DNA from: a virus
Strand: one strand, 5' to 3'
Length of the DNA: 41,179 bases
IMG/VR virus record: IMGVR_UViG_3300025759_000205
Location: 1 to 41,179 of that record
Both the position numbers and the translations under genes were made by a program. The notes below the pieces were generated by a model. The model was not told the DNA's origin and searched no databases. It saw only the letters and a list, made by a program, of their open reading frames with translations. Positions 1 through 9,958 of the stretch are shown one piece after another (within the stretch, counting starts at the first letter, position 1; each line of letters starts with the position of its first letter).

Positions 1-1048
1 GAGCGCTTTGTCTATTAGCATTCAGAATACTTATCGACTCACTTATTGTAGCACTATCTTGTGCTGATTTACCAAGACTAAATGAATGAGTTTCGGTAAT
101 ATTTAAACTGTCTGATTTAGCCATAGCGTTAGCCAATGCTTGTGCATCAGCAAAACTAACACTGTCAGACTTGTTTAAACTGGTAGATAACGCTTGGTTA
201 TCTGTAAAACTAAAGCTATCTGACTTACCTAAAGCAGTAGATAGCACCTCACTATCTGCAAAGCTAAAGTTGTCAGATTTACTTAAACTTGTATCTATTG
301 TTTCGCTATCAGCAAAACTAAATGAATCTGTAAAACCCCCTGGAACAAAGTCTATAGCATGGCTCTCTACCATACTAAACGTGTCAGTCCTGGCTTTAGC
401 CCAATCGTACGTAAGTACATCAGATATAGACATAACATTGGTTTTGTCGCTTTCTATGTCTGTAGCTAATGGGTCTGCTATAGAGGTTCTATCGTCTAAT
501 GATATAGCATCACTAAATGCACGCTCAAAAGTAACTACCCTAGAGAATACTTCTGACATGCTAACACTATCTGTTTTAGCTAAGTTAGGTTCTAAAGATG
601 GGCTATCTGACATACTAGCTGTATCAGATAAAGCTTTCTCCATGGCATAAGCTAATACTTCTGCTACGGACACGGCATCCGTATGTGCCCCAGAGAATGA
701 CACGACAGGTGTATCTGACATAGTAGCTGTGTCAGCAAAACTTCTACCAAAAGTTCTAAGTATGTCTATGCTTTCTGTTATACCAAAGCTATCTGCAAAA
801 GGTTTAGATAGTTCAATAGCGTGTTCTTCATCCATGAAGAAAACTTCTGGTCGTATGTCTTTTGCTATAGTGTAAACCAGAGCTTCAGTCATACTGAAGC
901 TATCAGAAAATATTCTATCTACAGTATCTGGGTTTAGATATAGGTCTGCAAATCTTAATTGAACGTGAGAAACTTGACCCCGTAGGTCAACGTGTGCGAC
1001 CTCGCCTTTGAGATCGACGAACGAGACTATGCTCTTTAACTTAGACAT
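1..1048 (-). CDS. Repetitive tail-fibre-like protein (3' end beyond window)
   Basis: The minus strand is open from an ATG at 1048 to the left edge, giving at least 349 residues, so the C-terminus is missing. The ATG overlaps the stop of the upstream gene (TAATG). After a short head (MSKLKSIVSFVDLKGEVAHV) the protein is built from about a dozen degenerate units of roughly 18 residues, with cores such as KSDSFSFADSE, KSDNFSFADSE and KSDSVSFADA. The units are Ser/Asp-rich with regularly placed hydrophobics, as expected for a beta-structured fibre shaft. Its place at the end of the structural operon, after a BppU-like domain protein, supports a tail fibre or receptor-binding role; this is inference. 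Any receptor-binding tip would lie outside the window. The plus-strand reading frame at 171-650 is the antisense shadow of these repeats. Confidence 0.8.
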   Translation of the reverse strand, partial: MSKLKSIVSFVDLKGEVAHVDLRGQVSHVQLRFADLYLNPDTVDRIFSDSFSMTEALVYTIAKDIRPEVFFMDEEHAIELSKPFADSFGITESIDILRTFGRSFADTATMSDTPVVSFSGAHTDAVSVAEVLAYAMEKALSDTASMSDSPSLEPNLAKTDSVSMSEVFSRVVTFERAFSDAISLDDRTSIADPLATDIESDKTNVMSISDVLTYDWAKARTDTFSMVESHAIDFVPGGFTDSFSFADSETIDTSLSKSDNFSFADSEVLSTALGKSDSFSFTDNQALSTSLNKSDSVSFADAQALANAMAKSDSLNITETHSFSLGKSAQDSATISESISILNANRQSA

Positions 1049-1422
1049 TAATCAAAGTCGTCTCTGACCTTGAACTTAATCAAGTCTTGAACAGTATGTA
1101 TACCTCCTCCTGAAGTAGTGTATTCTATTTCGCCTTCAAACGTCCCTGCTGTAGTCCAAGTTCCACTTGGAATAGAGCAAGTTACTTTGCCGTTATCTGC
1201 ATCTGCTATCGTGCCGGTTATCGTTTGTGTAAGTGTAGTTTGTCCGACTTCTCGTATTCTAAGTTTTACAGAGCCACCAGCTAAATCTATTGGTGCCCAC
1301 GTATCTGAGTTTTCTGTGTCTAGTGTTTGCCCACTCGCAGCAGTGTTGCTGTCTTTTAAAGTAAACTCTAAAGACGGTAGTGTATCTCCTACTACGAATT
1401 TTATTGTGTCTGAGTAAGCCAT
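1048..1422 (-). CDS. Small structural protein with BppU-like N-terminal domain
   Basis: 124 aa. The pattern VVGDTLPSLEFTLKDS, then PIDLAGGSVKLRIRE, then an Ile/Val-rich strand region ending IKFKVRDDFD, resembles the BppU N-terminal (baseplate upper protein) Ig-like fold, in which a phage protein contacts other tail parts. No signal peptide or membrane segment is seen. AGAGAGGT lies upstream of the ATG and overlaps the end of the 2069-aa gene. The stop overlaps the start of the fibre gene, so the two are probably translationally coupled. A role as tail or fibre adaptor is likely from fold and position, but the family assignment is by eye. Confidence 0.65.
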   Translation of the reverse strand: MAYSDTIKFVVGDTLPSLEFTLKDSNTAASGQTLDTENSDTWAPIDLAGGSVKLRIREVGQTTLTQTITGTIADADNGKVTCSIPSGTWTTAGTFEGEIEYTTSGGGIHTVQDLIKFKVRDDFD

Positions 1423-1430
1423 AATTAATT

Positions 1431-4400
1431 TTACCTCTCTAATGCTCTAGTGTCGAGCTGACTATATACAGGGAAGTAATCAAAAGGTTCTGCTTCTCCC
1501 TGTAGTAAATCATATGCTCTTTCTGCTCCAGGCCCTAGTATAGGAATAAGAGGCCCTTTGCCATATTGTTTATCCTCCATAACAAGCGGTAAAGCCAAAG
1601 CACCAGGACCTAACATACCACTTCTATCTAAAACTTCAAACCAGTATTTACCGCCTGACATATCTCTAGATGCTCTATAATTTACACCAGGGTCATTAGG
1701 ACTTATACCCGGTAGTACGTAAGATAATCCTATTTTAAATCTTTCTCTTAAATCCCAACCAATCATTGTCAAAGGCATCAACAAGGCAGCTCCAAAGAAA
1801 AGTGGCATTATAGCTGGAGTTATATTACCAGTCTCAGCATATCTAGTTTTACCTTCTCTAAATAAACCACCCATAATATTTTTACCATAAGCATAATAGA
1901 AGGATTTTAGCTGCCAAACTATGGCCCAGTGTGGGTCAGATGCCCAAACAGGTCTTTCTGCTGCATTAGGTCTTACAATAGCTTCGTCTACAAACCTACC
2001 CAACGCTGTCCTAACCTCGGCGTGTTGGTCTATATCACTACCACTGTTTTTCCAAGCTTGTATCTGTTCTGATGTTACCCCTAAATCTTTTAAGTACCTT
2101 TCTGATAACAGTACATCTGCGTCGCCTTCATAACCTTTGGAAACTATATCAGCGTGTTTTATTAAGAAATCTCTAGCCATACCTGCAGCAAACTTTCTAG
2201 TAAAGATTGTCCATCTTTCTAACTGTGTAATTCTAAACCATGTGTTAGTAGCTTTTTTAGACCATAAAGATGTTCCATCAAGCTCACCTGCGTATAAGAT
2301 TGTTTGTGCTGCAGCTTCTCTACCATTAGCACCTATGTCCCTTGCAAGTTGTTCTGCTTCGCCTTTACCCAGAGCATCGAATATGTTTTTAGTAATAGTT
2401 CTTAAGTCAAACTCTCTGCTTCTAAGTATTGGACCTGCAGAGTCTGGCACTGAAGCAAATACTGCCATGCCTAAAAGAGTAAGCACATTAAGGGTAAGCA
2501 CCCCATCATTCATATGCCTCCAAGCGGTATGGCGTATAGGATCTACTCTACCTAACATAGCATTGACAGCATCTTTTGCATGTCCTTGTTCTTCTGCAGG
2601 AAGCTGATCTATAAGGTTTCTAATTCTTCTACTACCCCCTCTTTTTTGTAGCTCAACTTGTCTGGTTATATCTCTAAGGTATTCTAATATTGCTACTTCT
2701 CCTGGGGCAGCTAATCCTTCTTCGACGAGCGTAGGAGTATCTAATCCTTCCCATAGACTAGCCCTTTCTTCTGGCATACCTAAGCCATACCCGGAGTCTT
2801 CATCTAACTTGCTGCCGGTGTCTACACTCTTTTCATTGTTTGCAATTATTTTTTCTACAGCTTTTACAACATCTGCGGGTTTACTGGTTGGGTTTGCTTC
2901 TATAAGAAGTTCTATCAGCTTTGCTTTAAGTTCAGGCTTAGCTGCTATATCAGCAATCAATATAATACGAGGGAAATAGTTAGCTCTTCTTTGGATATTA
3001 GTTTTATAAAACTGACCAGTTTCGGGATCACGTTTAAATATTTCATACTTTTCTAATTCTAAAATATCGTAAACATCAAATAAAAACTTACGTACGACTT
3101 GTGCTTTTGGTGATAACTGTTCGGTTGGTTTCTTTTCGTCTTGTGCTTCTCTAAAAGCATCTATTTCTTCCTGAGTAAATGCGCTTTCGTTTATGCCAGT
3201 TACGCCTTGTACTACTGCATCAAAGCCGTCTACTTCTTTTGCATCCATACCAAGTCTTTTTACTAGCTCATTAACTAGCTCGTTTAGCTTTCTATTGGCC
3301 TCATTTATCATACCAGGTGTGCCTTGTTCTCCACTAACCTTGTGGAAGATTTGGCCTATTTCTTTACCTATACCTTTTTCTTTACCTAAAGTATCTAAGA
3401 AACCACGAGCTGTAAAAAATAACTTAGTAAACCATGGTGGTACTTTACCTGTTTTTACCATGTTCATTGCATCTTTGTTTATCTTACGCATAAACTTCAA
3501 GCTTGGTTTATTACCAAATAAACCATCTATAAGCTCTTCAGCATGGACTCTATCTTGAAAATTTAAATCAGTTCTTTCGTTTAAAATGCCATCTATACCT
3601 TTCATAAATTCACCTACGCTCTCATCGTAAGTAAACCTACCTTGAAAGAAAGCCGCATTGCCTTGGTCTAATGCACTTTCAGATGTCGGTGAAAGAGGTG
3701 CAAGTTTTTGTTTTGCATCATAAAAAGCTTTTAAAGCTTGTGCCATTGTATTTATATAGTTATCACTTAAGTCTTTAGATTTAAGTATTGTACCTTTGTC
3801 CAAATCGAATAAAGCAGCTGACACTTTATCTACAAACCATTCTTCAAAACCACCATCTTCAAAGTATTGTCCAACTTCTGGACTTGCAGCTTTAGCTTTT
3901 TCAAACTCTTTCATAAAGTATCTTCTAAGCAAAGGATTTTTTAAAAGTTTATTCATAGATTCTCTAAAGAAACTATGACCCATTTCATGTCCTAATACTA
4001 AATGCATAAGACCAAAGTTAAACTCAGTAAGATTTTCAGGAGTTCTTAAAACTATAATATCGAACTGTCCACCAAAACCTTGCATGTAGCCTGCAACTCC
4101 TTTGCTCTGAACCATGACATCATCTTTTATTTCGTTTAACCTTTGATTAACAGCGTCTACATAACCATCATAGTCACCTTTTGCTTGTTCCATAAGAAGA
4201 CGCCTAACACCTGGTATCGTGTCTGCTGCTCCTTTGATGTTAATAGTTTCTTGTTGAGTAAAAATCAAAAGAGGTTTTTTTAGACCTAAATGTTTTTTAG
4301 CAACTTTACCTACAGTTCTAAAATACCTTTTAATACTTTCTGGAGTTGCATTTGCTAACCTTTCACTTAACTGAATAGGCTCAACAGTTTTTGGTATCTT

Positions 4401-7400
4401 AGGTTCGTCTACTGTTTTTTCTTCTTTCTTTGTGCCTATCTTTGCTCTAGTAAAACCTTGCTTTATGTAATGTTCAAACTCTTCATTCCAATACTGTTCT
4501 ACAGAATCTTGATTTTGGAAGTCCCCAGGGTTTTGTGGGTCAGTCATATCATCTATATCATTCCTAGGGTCTAACGTAGTGTTACCACCTTCTTGTTCTG
4601 CTTGTCGTAAACTTTGCTCTAGTTGGTTTTTTTGAATGTATAAATTGTTAGGTCCGTTTCTTTTTTGTCCTACCTTAGGTCCGTACAACTGGTCTATCAA
4701 AGTTATAAACTGGTTATACTGTTCAGGTGTAAACTTACCGTTTTGTTGACGGAGCTCTTGTAGATCTTTTATCTGTTCTTCTAACGCACTTATCTCCTCT
4801 TGTTTCTCTTGTATCCTACGTTCTATATCTTGTACCTGCCCAGGAGTAGCTTGTTCACTAATACCCAAAGACTCCTCTGCACCTTTAGCAATAAGATCAG
4901 AAAGGCTATATTCAAGTTGTCCTCCGCCCTCTGTATAAACTACAAACTCAGGGTCAGCAAAACTTTGATCTGTTATAGGTTCGCCTTTAAATGTTATTTG
5001 ATAATCTGGGTCTTCTAGCAAAGTGCCATAAACACTAGTAAAGGTATCTGCAAGGCTTTGGTAGTATTGCTCATTGGGTAACACTCCCATCCTTTGTAGT
5101 ATCTTTCTGTAGTTATTAACTATAGTTGGCATATCTACAGGTTGAGGCATAGAAAAATTACCGTCTGGTTCTCTAGTTGTTATAGCAAAAGGACTGTTCG
5201 CGTATTTTGTTTCGGTAGTACCGTCTCCACGAACTACTGTTCGTTGTTTTCTACCTCTGCCTTTTGCTTCTCTAATGACCCTATCAAACTCTGGCTTAGC
5301 TTGTTCATACGTTTCTAGCTTCTGTAATGGCTTTCTATACTTGTTAATAACAAAACCTTCACCCTCTGGGTCTATTTTATAAACAAGTTCGGTATTAGTT
5401 TCTGTGTCTACATCTCCAAACCTATCTTGTTGTTTAACAAAAGCTTCTAATAAAATCCTAGAATAGTTGTTTTCATTAATATTTTGATCGAACTCAGCAC
5501 GAAACTGTGGGTCTGTAGCTAATCTAGCGTTCTTAATAAGTTCACTATTTGGCACTTGATCTTGTGCGTATTGCATATCTGGCTTTGCCCAAGCCCTATT
5601 GTTTTTATTTCTAATAGGCTCTGCACCTTCTTCTTTACGGGGAGTAACAGCAACAGGATCTTCTACCACATCTGCAGCTTGTGCATATCTACCGGTTTCA
5701 TCTCTAAGGCCTGTCATGCCCTCAGCATCTTTAGCACTAGTTCTACCTGTAGCTTCAGCTGCTTGTTCTTCTGTTAAAATAGGTTTTACTTCTGATAAAT
5801 CTACTGCAGGATCATCTACTAAGTTTCGTCTTTCTTCTAAATGAGTTTCGGCATCTACAATCTCGTAGCTATATTTATTAGAGTTGTTAAACATTTGTTT
5901 AACATTTTCAAGATGCACACCTCCATCTTCTTTTGGGTCTCCTGTTTGGTGGTAATGAACAAGTCCGCCAGTTTCTTTGTTTCTAACTTGTACTACCCAC
6001 TGGTCTGAATTTTGTCTAGTTCTTGGATATTTTAAAACCCTAGCTAACTCATTATCTAATAAAGCCTGGCTAGGCATATTGTTTTCCATGACTTGTTGAA
6101 AACCTTGTACTACTTCTGGGTTTGTAGAAAATAAAACACCACCTAATTGAGTGTCTTCATTTGTCATGTCGTATCGTTTAGCACGCTTTACAAGCTCTGG
6201 ATTTTCTTTTTCAAATTCTGCTAGCTCATCTAAACTATTAACATCTACCCAAACAGAATCTTTATCTGTTTCCGGATCAAACATTGCATCAAACTGATCT
6301 TGAATCCATTGCTTAGGTTCTATTTGTACGCCCGTGCCACCTTCTCCGTACTTAGCGTAGATCATATTAGTTAAAGCATCACGTTGTTGATATTCTCTTA
6401 ATAAGTTTTGCGCCCCTGTAACAGCTCCTACAGATACAGCACCCATACCACCAAAAGCCCCACCAGCTGTTAAACCTGCTAAAGCAGATATTTGTAAATC
6501 TAAAGCAGCTTGTTGTCTGGTGTACTCTTTATCTAGTTGTCCTTCTAGGCGGGGGTCATACATTCCAAATTTCTGACCAGACTCTACAGCAGACTGGAGT
6601 ACCTCTGTGGTAGGTTCTCCTACAAGACTTATACCAAGGGCTGCGGCAGCTTCTTTTCCTACGCTAGGTGGTTTGTAGTTTGCTCCTGCTGGAGTTAGAC
6701 GTGATTTAAAAGCGGTAGACCTTGCAAATGCGCCTACTAATTTATTAAGAACAAGCCCTTCTGTAGCTCCGCCAATTAATGCGTTAACACCACCTTGTGC
6801 TATAGATAAACCGGCGCTGATAGGGTCGTACATATCTTGATCTGCGTAAGTTGAAAAAGCTTGTCCAGTAGTTCTTGGGAATTCAGCAGCAGTCACACCA
6901 GCAACAGACCCATACAATTTTCTCTTGCTTAAAACATTTTTTTGATACTGTTTATATACAGCATTCATTACGTCTTTTTGTTGGTTAGTAAGAGTCTTTT
7001 TTAAAGCTGCTCTTTTTACTGATTCTGCAATAATATCTTTTGTAAAATGGGTAAAAGCTAGTTGTTTAGTAATTTTGTCTAAAGATTTTTTACCAGCTGC
7101 GCCAGTCAAAGCTGCTGCGGCTGCAGTAGGTACGCTAACAGGTGCAGTATATGCAGCAATAGCAACTCCCGCTAAAGCACCAGTAATTGAAGTAAGCGCG
7201 GACAACCCTATCTCCCCTACAGTTGTGGGTGCGGCTCTCATGAAAGATTCAAAGTCTGGTGCGTCTAGAAACTTTTCCCATTCTTGTGCCATGTCTAAGG
7301 CACCTACTGTTTTAGAAGTCTCGTCCGCTTGCTTTATCCCTAACTGAACAGCTCGTCTTGCGCCTTCTTCATCTCCTACTAGGGCCTGAAAAGCGCCTTT

Positions 7401-7640
7401 CATATACATCATGTCAGCACTAAACTGTCCTACACCCTTTTCGAACCCTGCTGCAACTCTATCTGCAGGGTCGTCTGGTGCTATAGATTCGAACTCACTT
7501 GCAAACTCAGGGCCACCACGCATGGTGTCTGCTCCGCTGACTTTATCAAGCTTGTTTCTAAACCCTGCGATGGGGTCATAAGGTCCGGAGGCTTTTTCTT
7601 CATTTTGAGATTGGATGAAGTCAAGAATCGGGTCTGACAT
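1431..7640 (-). CDS. Giant internal virion protein with zincin-type motif
   Basis: 2069 aa. No family is recognised with certainty, but size, position after the portal/adaptor genes and composition match the large internal or ejection proteins of podoviruses (T7 gp16-like role; large polyvalent proteins). Ala/Gly-rich hydrophobic stretches lie at roughly residues 140-190, 265-300 and 380-410 and could insert in membranes during DNA ejection. A Glu/Gln-rich coiled coil lies near residues 910-960. A clear HEMGHSFF motif is at about residues 1218-1225, the HExxH signature of zinc metallopeptidases. The C-terminal third contains an aromatic-rich segment (around FRITQLERWTIFTRKF) and a hydrophobic stretch. 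The ATG follows the previous stop by one base (TAGTATG) with a weak GGGG as ribosome site. Peptidase activity is inferred from the motif alone. Confidence 0.7.
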   Translation of the reverse strand: MSDPILDFIQSQNEEKASGPYDPIAGFRNKLDKVSGADTMRGGPEFASEFESIAPDDPADRVAAGFEKGVGQFSADMMYMKGAFQALVGDEEGARRAVQLGIKQADETSKTVGALDMAQEWEKFLDAPDFESFMRAAPTTVGEIGLSALTSITGALAGVAIAAYTAPVSVPTAAAAALTGAAGKKSLDKITKQLAFTHFTKDIIAESVKRAALKKTLTNQQKDVMNAVYKQYQKNVLSKRKLYGSVAGVTAAEFPRTTGQAFSTYADQDMYDPISAGLSIAQGGVNALIGGATEGLVLNKLVGAFARSTAFKSRLTPAGANYKPPSVGKEAAAALGISLVGEPTTEVLQSAVESGQKFGMYDPRLEGQLDKEYTRQQAALDLQISALAGLTAGGAFGGMGAVSVGAVTGAQNLLREYQQRDALTNMIYAKYGEGGTGVQIEPKQWIQDQFDAMFDPETDKDSVWVDVNSLDELAEFEKENPELVKRAKRYDMTNEDTQLGGVLFSTNPEVVQGFQQVMENNMPSQALLDNELARVLKYPRTRQNSDQWVVQVRNKETGGLVHYHQTGDPKEDGGVHLENVKQMFNNSNKYSYEIVDAETHLEERRNLVDDPAVDLSEVKPILTEEQAAEATGRTSAKDAEGMTGLRDETGRYAQAADVVEDPVAVTPRKEEGAEPIRNKNNRAWAKPDMQYAQDQVPNSELIKNARLATDPQFRAEFDQNINENNYSRILLEAFVKQQDRFGDVDTETNTELVYKIDPEGEGFVINKYRKPLQKLETYEQAKPEFDRVIREAKGRGRKQRTVVRGDGTTETKYANSPFAITTREPDGNFSMPQPVDMPTIVNNYRKILQRMGVLPNEQYYQSLADTFTSVYGTLLEDPDYQITFKGEPITDQSFADPEFVVYTEGGGQLEYSLSDLIAKGAEESLGISEQATPGQVQDIERRIQEKQEEISALEEQIKDLQELRQQNGKFTPEQYNQFITLIDQLYGPKVGQKRNGPNNLYIQKNQLEQSLRQAEQEGGNTTLDPRNDIDDMTDPQNPGDFQNQDSVEQYWNEEFEHYIKQGFTRAKIGTKKEEKTVDEPKIPKTVEPIQLSERLANATPESIKRYFRTVGKVAKKHLGLKKPLLIFTQQETINIKGAADTIPGVRRLLMEQAKGDYDGYVDAVNQRLNEIKDDVMVQSKGVAGYMQGFGGQFDIIVLRTPENLTEFNFGLMHLVLGHEMGHSFFRESMNKLLKNPLLRRYFMKEFEKAKAASPEVGQYFEDGGFEEWFVDKVSAALFDLDKGTILKSKDLSDNYINTMAQALKAFYDAKQKLAPLSPTSESALDQGNAAFFQGRFTYDESVGEFMKGIDGILNERTDLNFQDRVHAEELIDGLFGNKPSLKFMRKINKDAMNMVKTGKVPPWFTKLFFTARGFLDTLGKEKGIGKEIGQIFHKVSGEQGTPGMINEANRKLNELVNELVKRLGMDAKEVDGFDAVVQGVTGINESAFTQEEIDAFREAQDEKKPTEQLSPKAQVVRKFLFDVYDILELEKYEIFKRDPETGQFYKTNIQRRANYFPRIILIADIAAKPELKAKLIELLIEANPTSKPADVVKAVEKIIANNEKSVDTGSKLDEDSGYGLGMPEERASLWEGLDTPTLVEEGLAAPGEVAILEYLRDITRQVELQKRGGSRRIRNLIDQLPAEEQGHAKDAVNAMLGRVDPIRHTAWRHMNDGVLTLNVLTLLGMAVFASVPDSAGPILRSREFDLRTITKNIFDALGKGEAEQLARDIGANGREAAAQTILYAGELDGTSLWSKKATNTWFRITQLERWTIFTRKFAAGMARDFLIKHADIVSKGYEGDADVLLSERYLKDLGVTSEQIQAWKNSGSDIDQHAEVRTALGRFVDEAIVRPNAAERPVWASDPHWAIVWQLKSFYYAYGKNIMGGLFREGKTRYAETGNITPAIMPLFFGAALLMPLTMIGWDLRERFKIGLSYVLPGISPNDPGVNYRASRDMSGGKYWFEVLDRSGMLGPGALALPLVMEDKQYGKGPLIPILGPGAERAYDLLQGEAEPFDYFPVYSQLDTRALER

Positions 7641-7641
7641 A

Positions 7642-9957
7642 CTAAACCCCGCCGGTTGGTTCTTCTCTTTGTTCGGTATCCCCTATTGCAGATAAGTTTT
7701 CTATAAGCCAGTTGTACTCAAGCCCTGACACACCTTGTGTTTTTATTAAATCTCTTAATTTTACAGACTCCTCTAACTCAGCGCCGTTAGCATCTATAGC
7801 AGCAATTCTTACTGGGTTACCATTTTCATAAACAACAGCAAGTGAGTCTTTTAAGCTATTTAACAACATAGGTGTTCTTACATCATCAGCTTTAAAGTTA
7901 ATGAGATACTCTTCAAAGCTCTCTCCTATACCAGGAATAAGCCCAAAAATACCATTCCAGAAAGATTCATCGTTTTCTAAAGTTGCTAATACTTTTTGCA
8001 AGATAAACTCTTCTTGCATGAACTTATGTTCTAAGAAACCAGCAGGTTGCGCATAGTTGTATGCATAAATGTTGTGCCCGTCTTCGTTCCACATTTTTTG
8101 TAAGTTAGCTCTAAGTTCTTTATCATCTCCAGCGATAGCTAAGAATGCTTCTTTTGCACCTTCTACATATTGCCTACCTAACTCGCTTTGCTTTTCCTTG
8201 TTGTAATAGTTTTTACCGATACTATTTAATTGATTTTGAAATTGACGAACTTTTATAGAATCTGCAACATCGTCTTCAGTACCGTCTTTAAAGCCGTTTC
8301 TAAAAAACGCACTCCATTTTTCTATCTGACTAGTGTCTTGCATCAGACGTCTAGTTATTGCTTGTGCGTCAGTAAAAGAAATACCTCCAGCGTAGTCACC
8401 GGTTGTTATTGAATTAACTTCGCTTTTATATGTTTCTTGGTTTTCCTTCCATGCGGCTAAAGCTGTTTCCTTCGCTTCATTTTGTAAACCTACATACCAT
8501 TCTTTCTCTTTGAAAAGTTGTTTTCTCCACTCTAATGCACTCTCGTCTTCGTTCTTCATCCTGGTTGTCATGGCTGTATAGAATAAACGTCTTTCTTGGT
8601 CAGCGCTTGTCTCTGCTGTTTTTTCAGCAAGAATATTTGTTCTTCTATTGTCCTGGCTAGTTGCTAGGTCTTTAGCTGTTACATCACCATCTGGTATACC
8701 TGTGTAGTAAGCATTAATCATCTCATCAGTAGCTTCTTTAGGTGTTTTACCGTTTGGCAAAACTAACTTACCATCAGCACCAGGTCTAGCAGCTACCGTG
8801 TTCAAATATAAAACTTCTTTATATTGTTCTTGTACGCTTTTCTTTTGCTCACTACGTTTCTTCATTAAGTCTGGTATAGAACCTATACCTTCATTTTTTA
8901 AGTCTGTAAATATCTGGGTAATTTGTTGTTCACCGAACTGATCTAATTGACCGCTTTCTTGTAAGTTTTCTAACTCTGTAGCTAACCTTTCTCCGTCTAA
9001 ACCTTGCAATGTTGGGTAAGCCTGTTCAAAAGTTTGAGCTGCACCTGGAGTGGTTATATCTACATCTTGTTCGCTTCCAGCTTCAATAGTAGGGTCTAAT
9101 TCAGAAGCCGGCGTTACTGTATCTGCATAATAACGAGGGTTAGCATCATACATTTTTTCTAAGTTTTTAAGAAAAGCGTTAGTAGTACCTCTGCCTACCT
9201 CTTCATCAAAAACCCCATTAACAAGTTCTATATAACTTTCATCAGTACCACCACCTAAATTAGAAATACCAAATTTACCCGTGCTTTCTAGCCTTCTTAA
9301 CTCACGATACTGGCCAGGGAAAAGCCTAGCTCCATCAATATTAAACTTATCAGCTCTTGCAAGTAATCCTGCATTAATTTCTTTTTCTGTGTAAACCATT
9401 GGGACATCGTCTGGTTTATCAGTGCCAAATAAATTCAACAAAGAAAACCTACCTTCTTGGTTTATGGCAGGAGTGACATATGCTTGTTTCTTTCCGTCTG
9501 CATACAAATCTATTTCTGTTTGTAGGGCTGCTTTTTTTGTAGGGTCTTCTTCGTTATCAAATGCGTTTTGCAGACTAGTAGGAATTGCTCCAGCTTTTGC
9601 TGCAGTAGGGGCATACACCTGTTTGTTCTTCTTTTTAATAAGCTTGCCGTCTTTTTCAGAAGTATAACTACCCAGCATTTCGTTCATACCTAAAGCATTA
9701 GACACTGCGTCTCTATTACCCGCCGATAGCTTTCCTAAATTTTCTATAGCATTCTCTGTTACTACAACATCTTTACCTTCTCTTCTAAGAATACCTGCTT
9801 CTATAGCTATTTCTAAGTTTTTATTAAACTCTTGTCCCTCTTTTTGATAATCTAAAGCGTCTCTTTGCGCCTCAGCTAGAGCGCTAGATGTCAGCCCTTG
9901 TTGTATTTTGCTTGGGGTTTGTAGTCCTGCAGTTAATGCTCTTGCGTATTCACTCAT
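7642..9957 (-). CDS. Probable internal virion protein, 771 aa
   Basis: No domain is recognised. The protein is hydrophilic, rich in Glu, Lys, Gln and Asn, and largely predicted helical by eye, with no signal peptide. A hydrophobic patch near residues 660-685 (FWNGIFGLIPGIGESFEEYL) might be amphipathic or membrane-interacting. It starts with ATG two bases from the end of the 185-aa gene and is followed immediately by the giant internal virion protein gene. By gene order (adaptors, two small Ala/Gln-rich proteins, a 700-800-aa protein, then a giant protein) it occupies the place of T7 gp15-type ejection proteins. The function is inferred from order and size only. Confidence 0.6.
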   Translation of the reverse strand: MSEYARALTAGLQTPSKIQQGLTSSALAEAQRDALDYQKEGQEFNKNLEIAIEAGILRREGKDVVVTENAIENLGKLSAGNRDAVSNALGMNEMLGSYTSEKDGKLIKKKNKQVYAPTAAKAGAIPTSLQNAFDNEEDPTKKAALQTEIDLYADGKKQAYVTPAINQEGRFSLLNLFGTDKPDDVPMVYTEKEINAGLLARADKFNIDGARLFPGQYRELRRLESTGKFGISNLGGGTDESYIELVNGVFDEEVGRGTTNAFLKNLEKMYDANPRYYADTVTPASELDPTIEAGSEQDVDITTPGAAQTFEQAYPTLQGLDGERLATELENLQESGQLDQFGEQQITQIFTDLKNEGIGSIPDLMKKRSEQKKSVQEQYKEVLYLNTVAARPGADGKLVLPNGKTPKEATDEMINAYYTGIPDGDVTAKDLATSQDNRRTNILAEKTAETSADQERRLFYTAMTTRMKNEDESALEWRKQLFKEKEWYVGLQNEAKETALAAWKENQETYKSEVNSITTGDYAGGISFTDAQAITRRLMQDTSQIEKWSAFFRNGFKDGTEDDVADSIKVRQFQNQLNSIGKNYYNKEKQSELGRQYVEGAKEAFLAIAGDDKELRANLQKMWNEDGHNIYAYNYAQPAGFLEHKFMQEEFILQKVLATLENDESFWNGIFGLIPGIGESFEEYLINFKADDVRTPMLLNSLKDSLAVVYENGNPVRIAAIDANGAELEESVKLRDLIKTQGVSGLEYNWLIENLSAIGDTEQREEPTGGV

Positions 9958-9958
9958 A

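Noticed and set aside
171-650. Plus-strand 159-codon frame rich in Ser/Leu repeats
   Set aside because: It is antisense to the repetitive fibre gene, which is open on the minus strand with a coupled start; the frame has no ribosome site and arises from the repeats.
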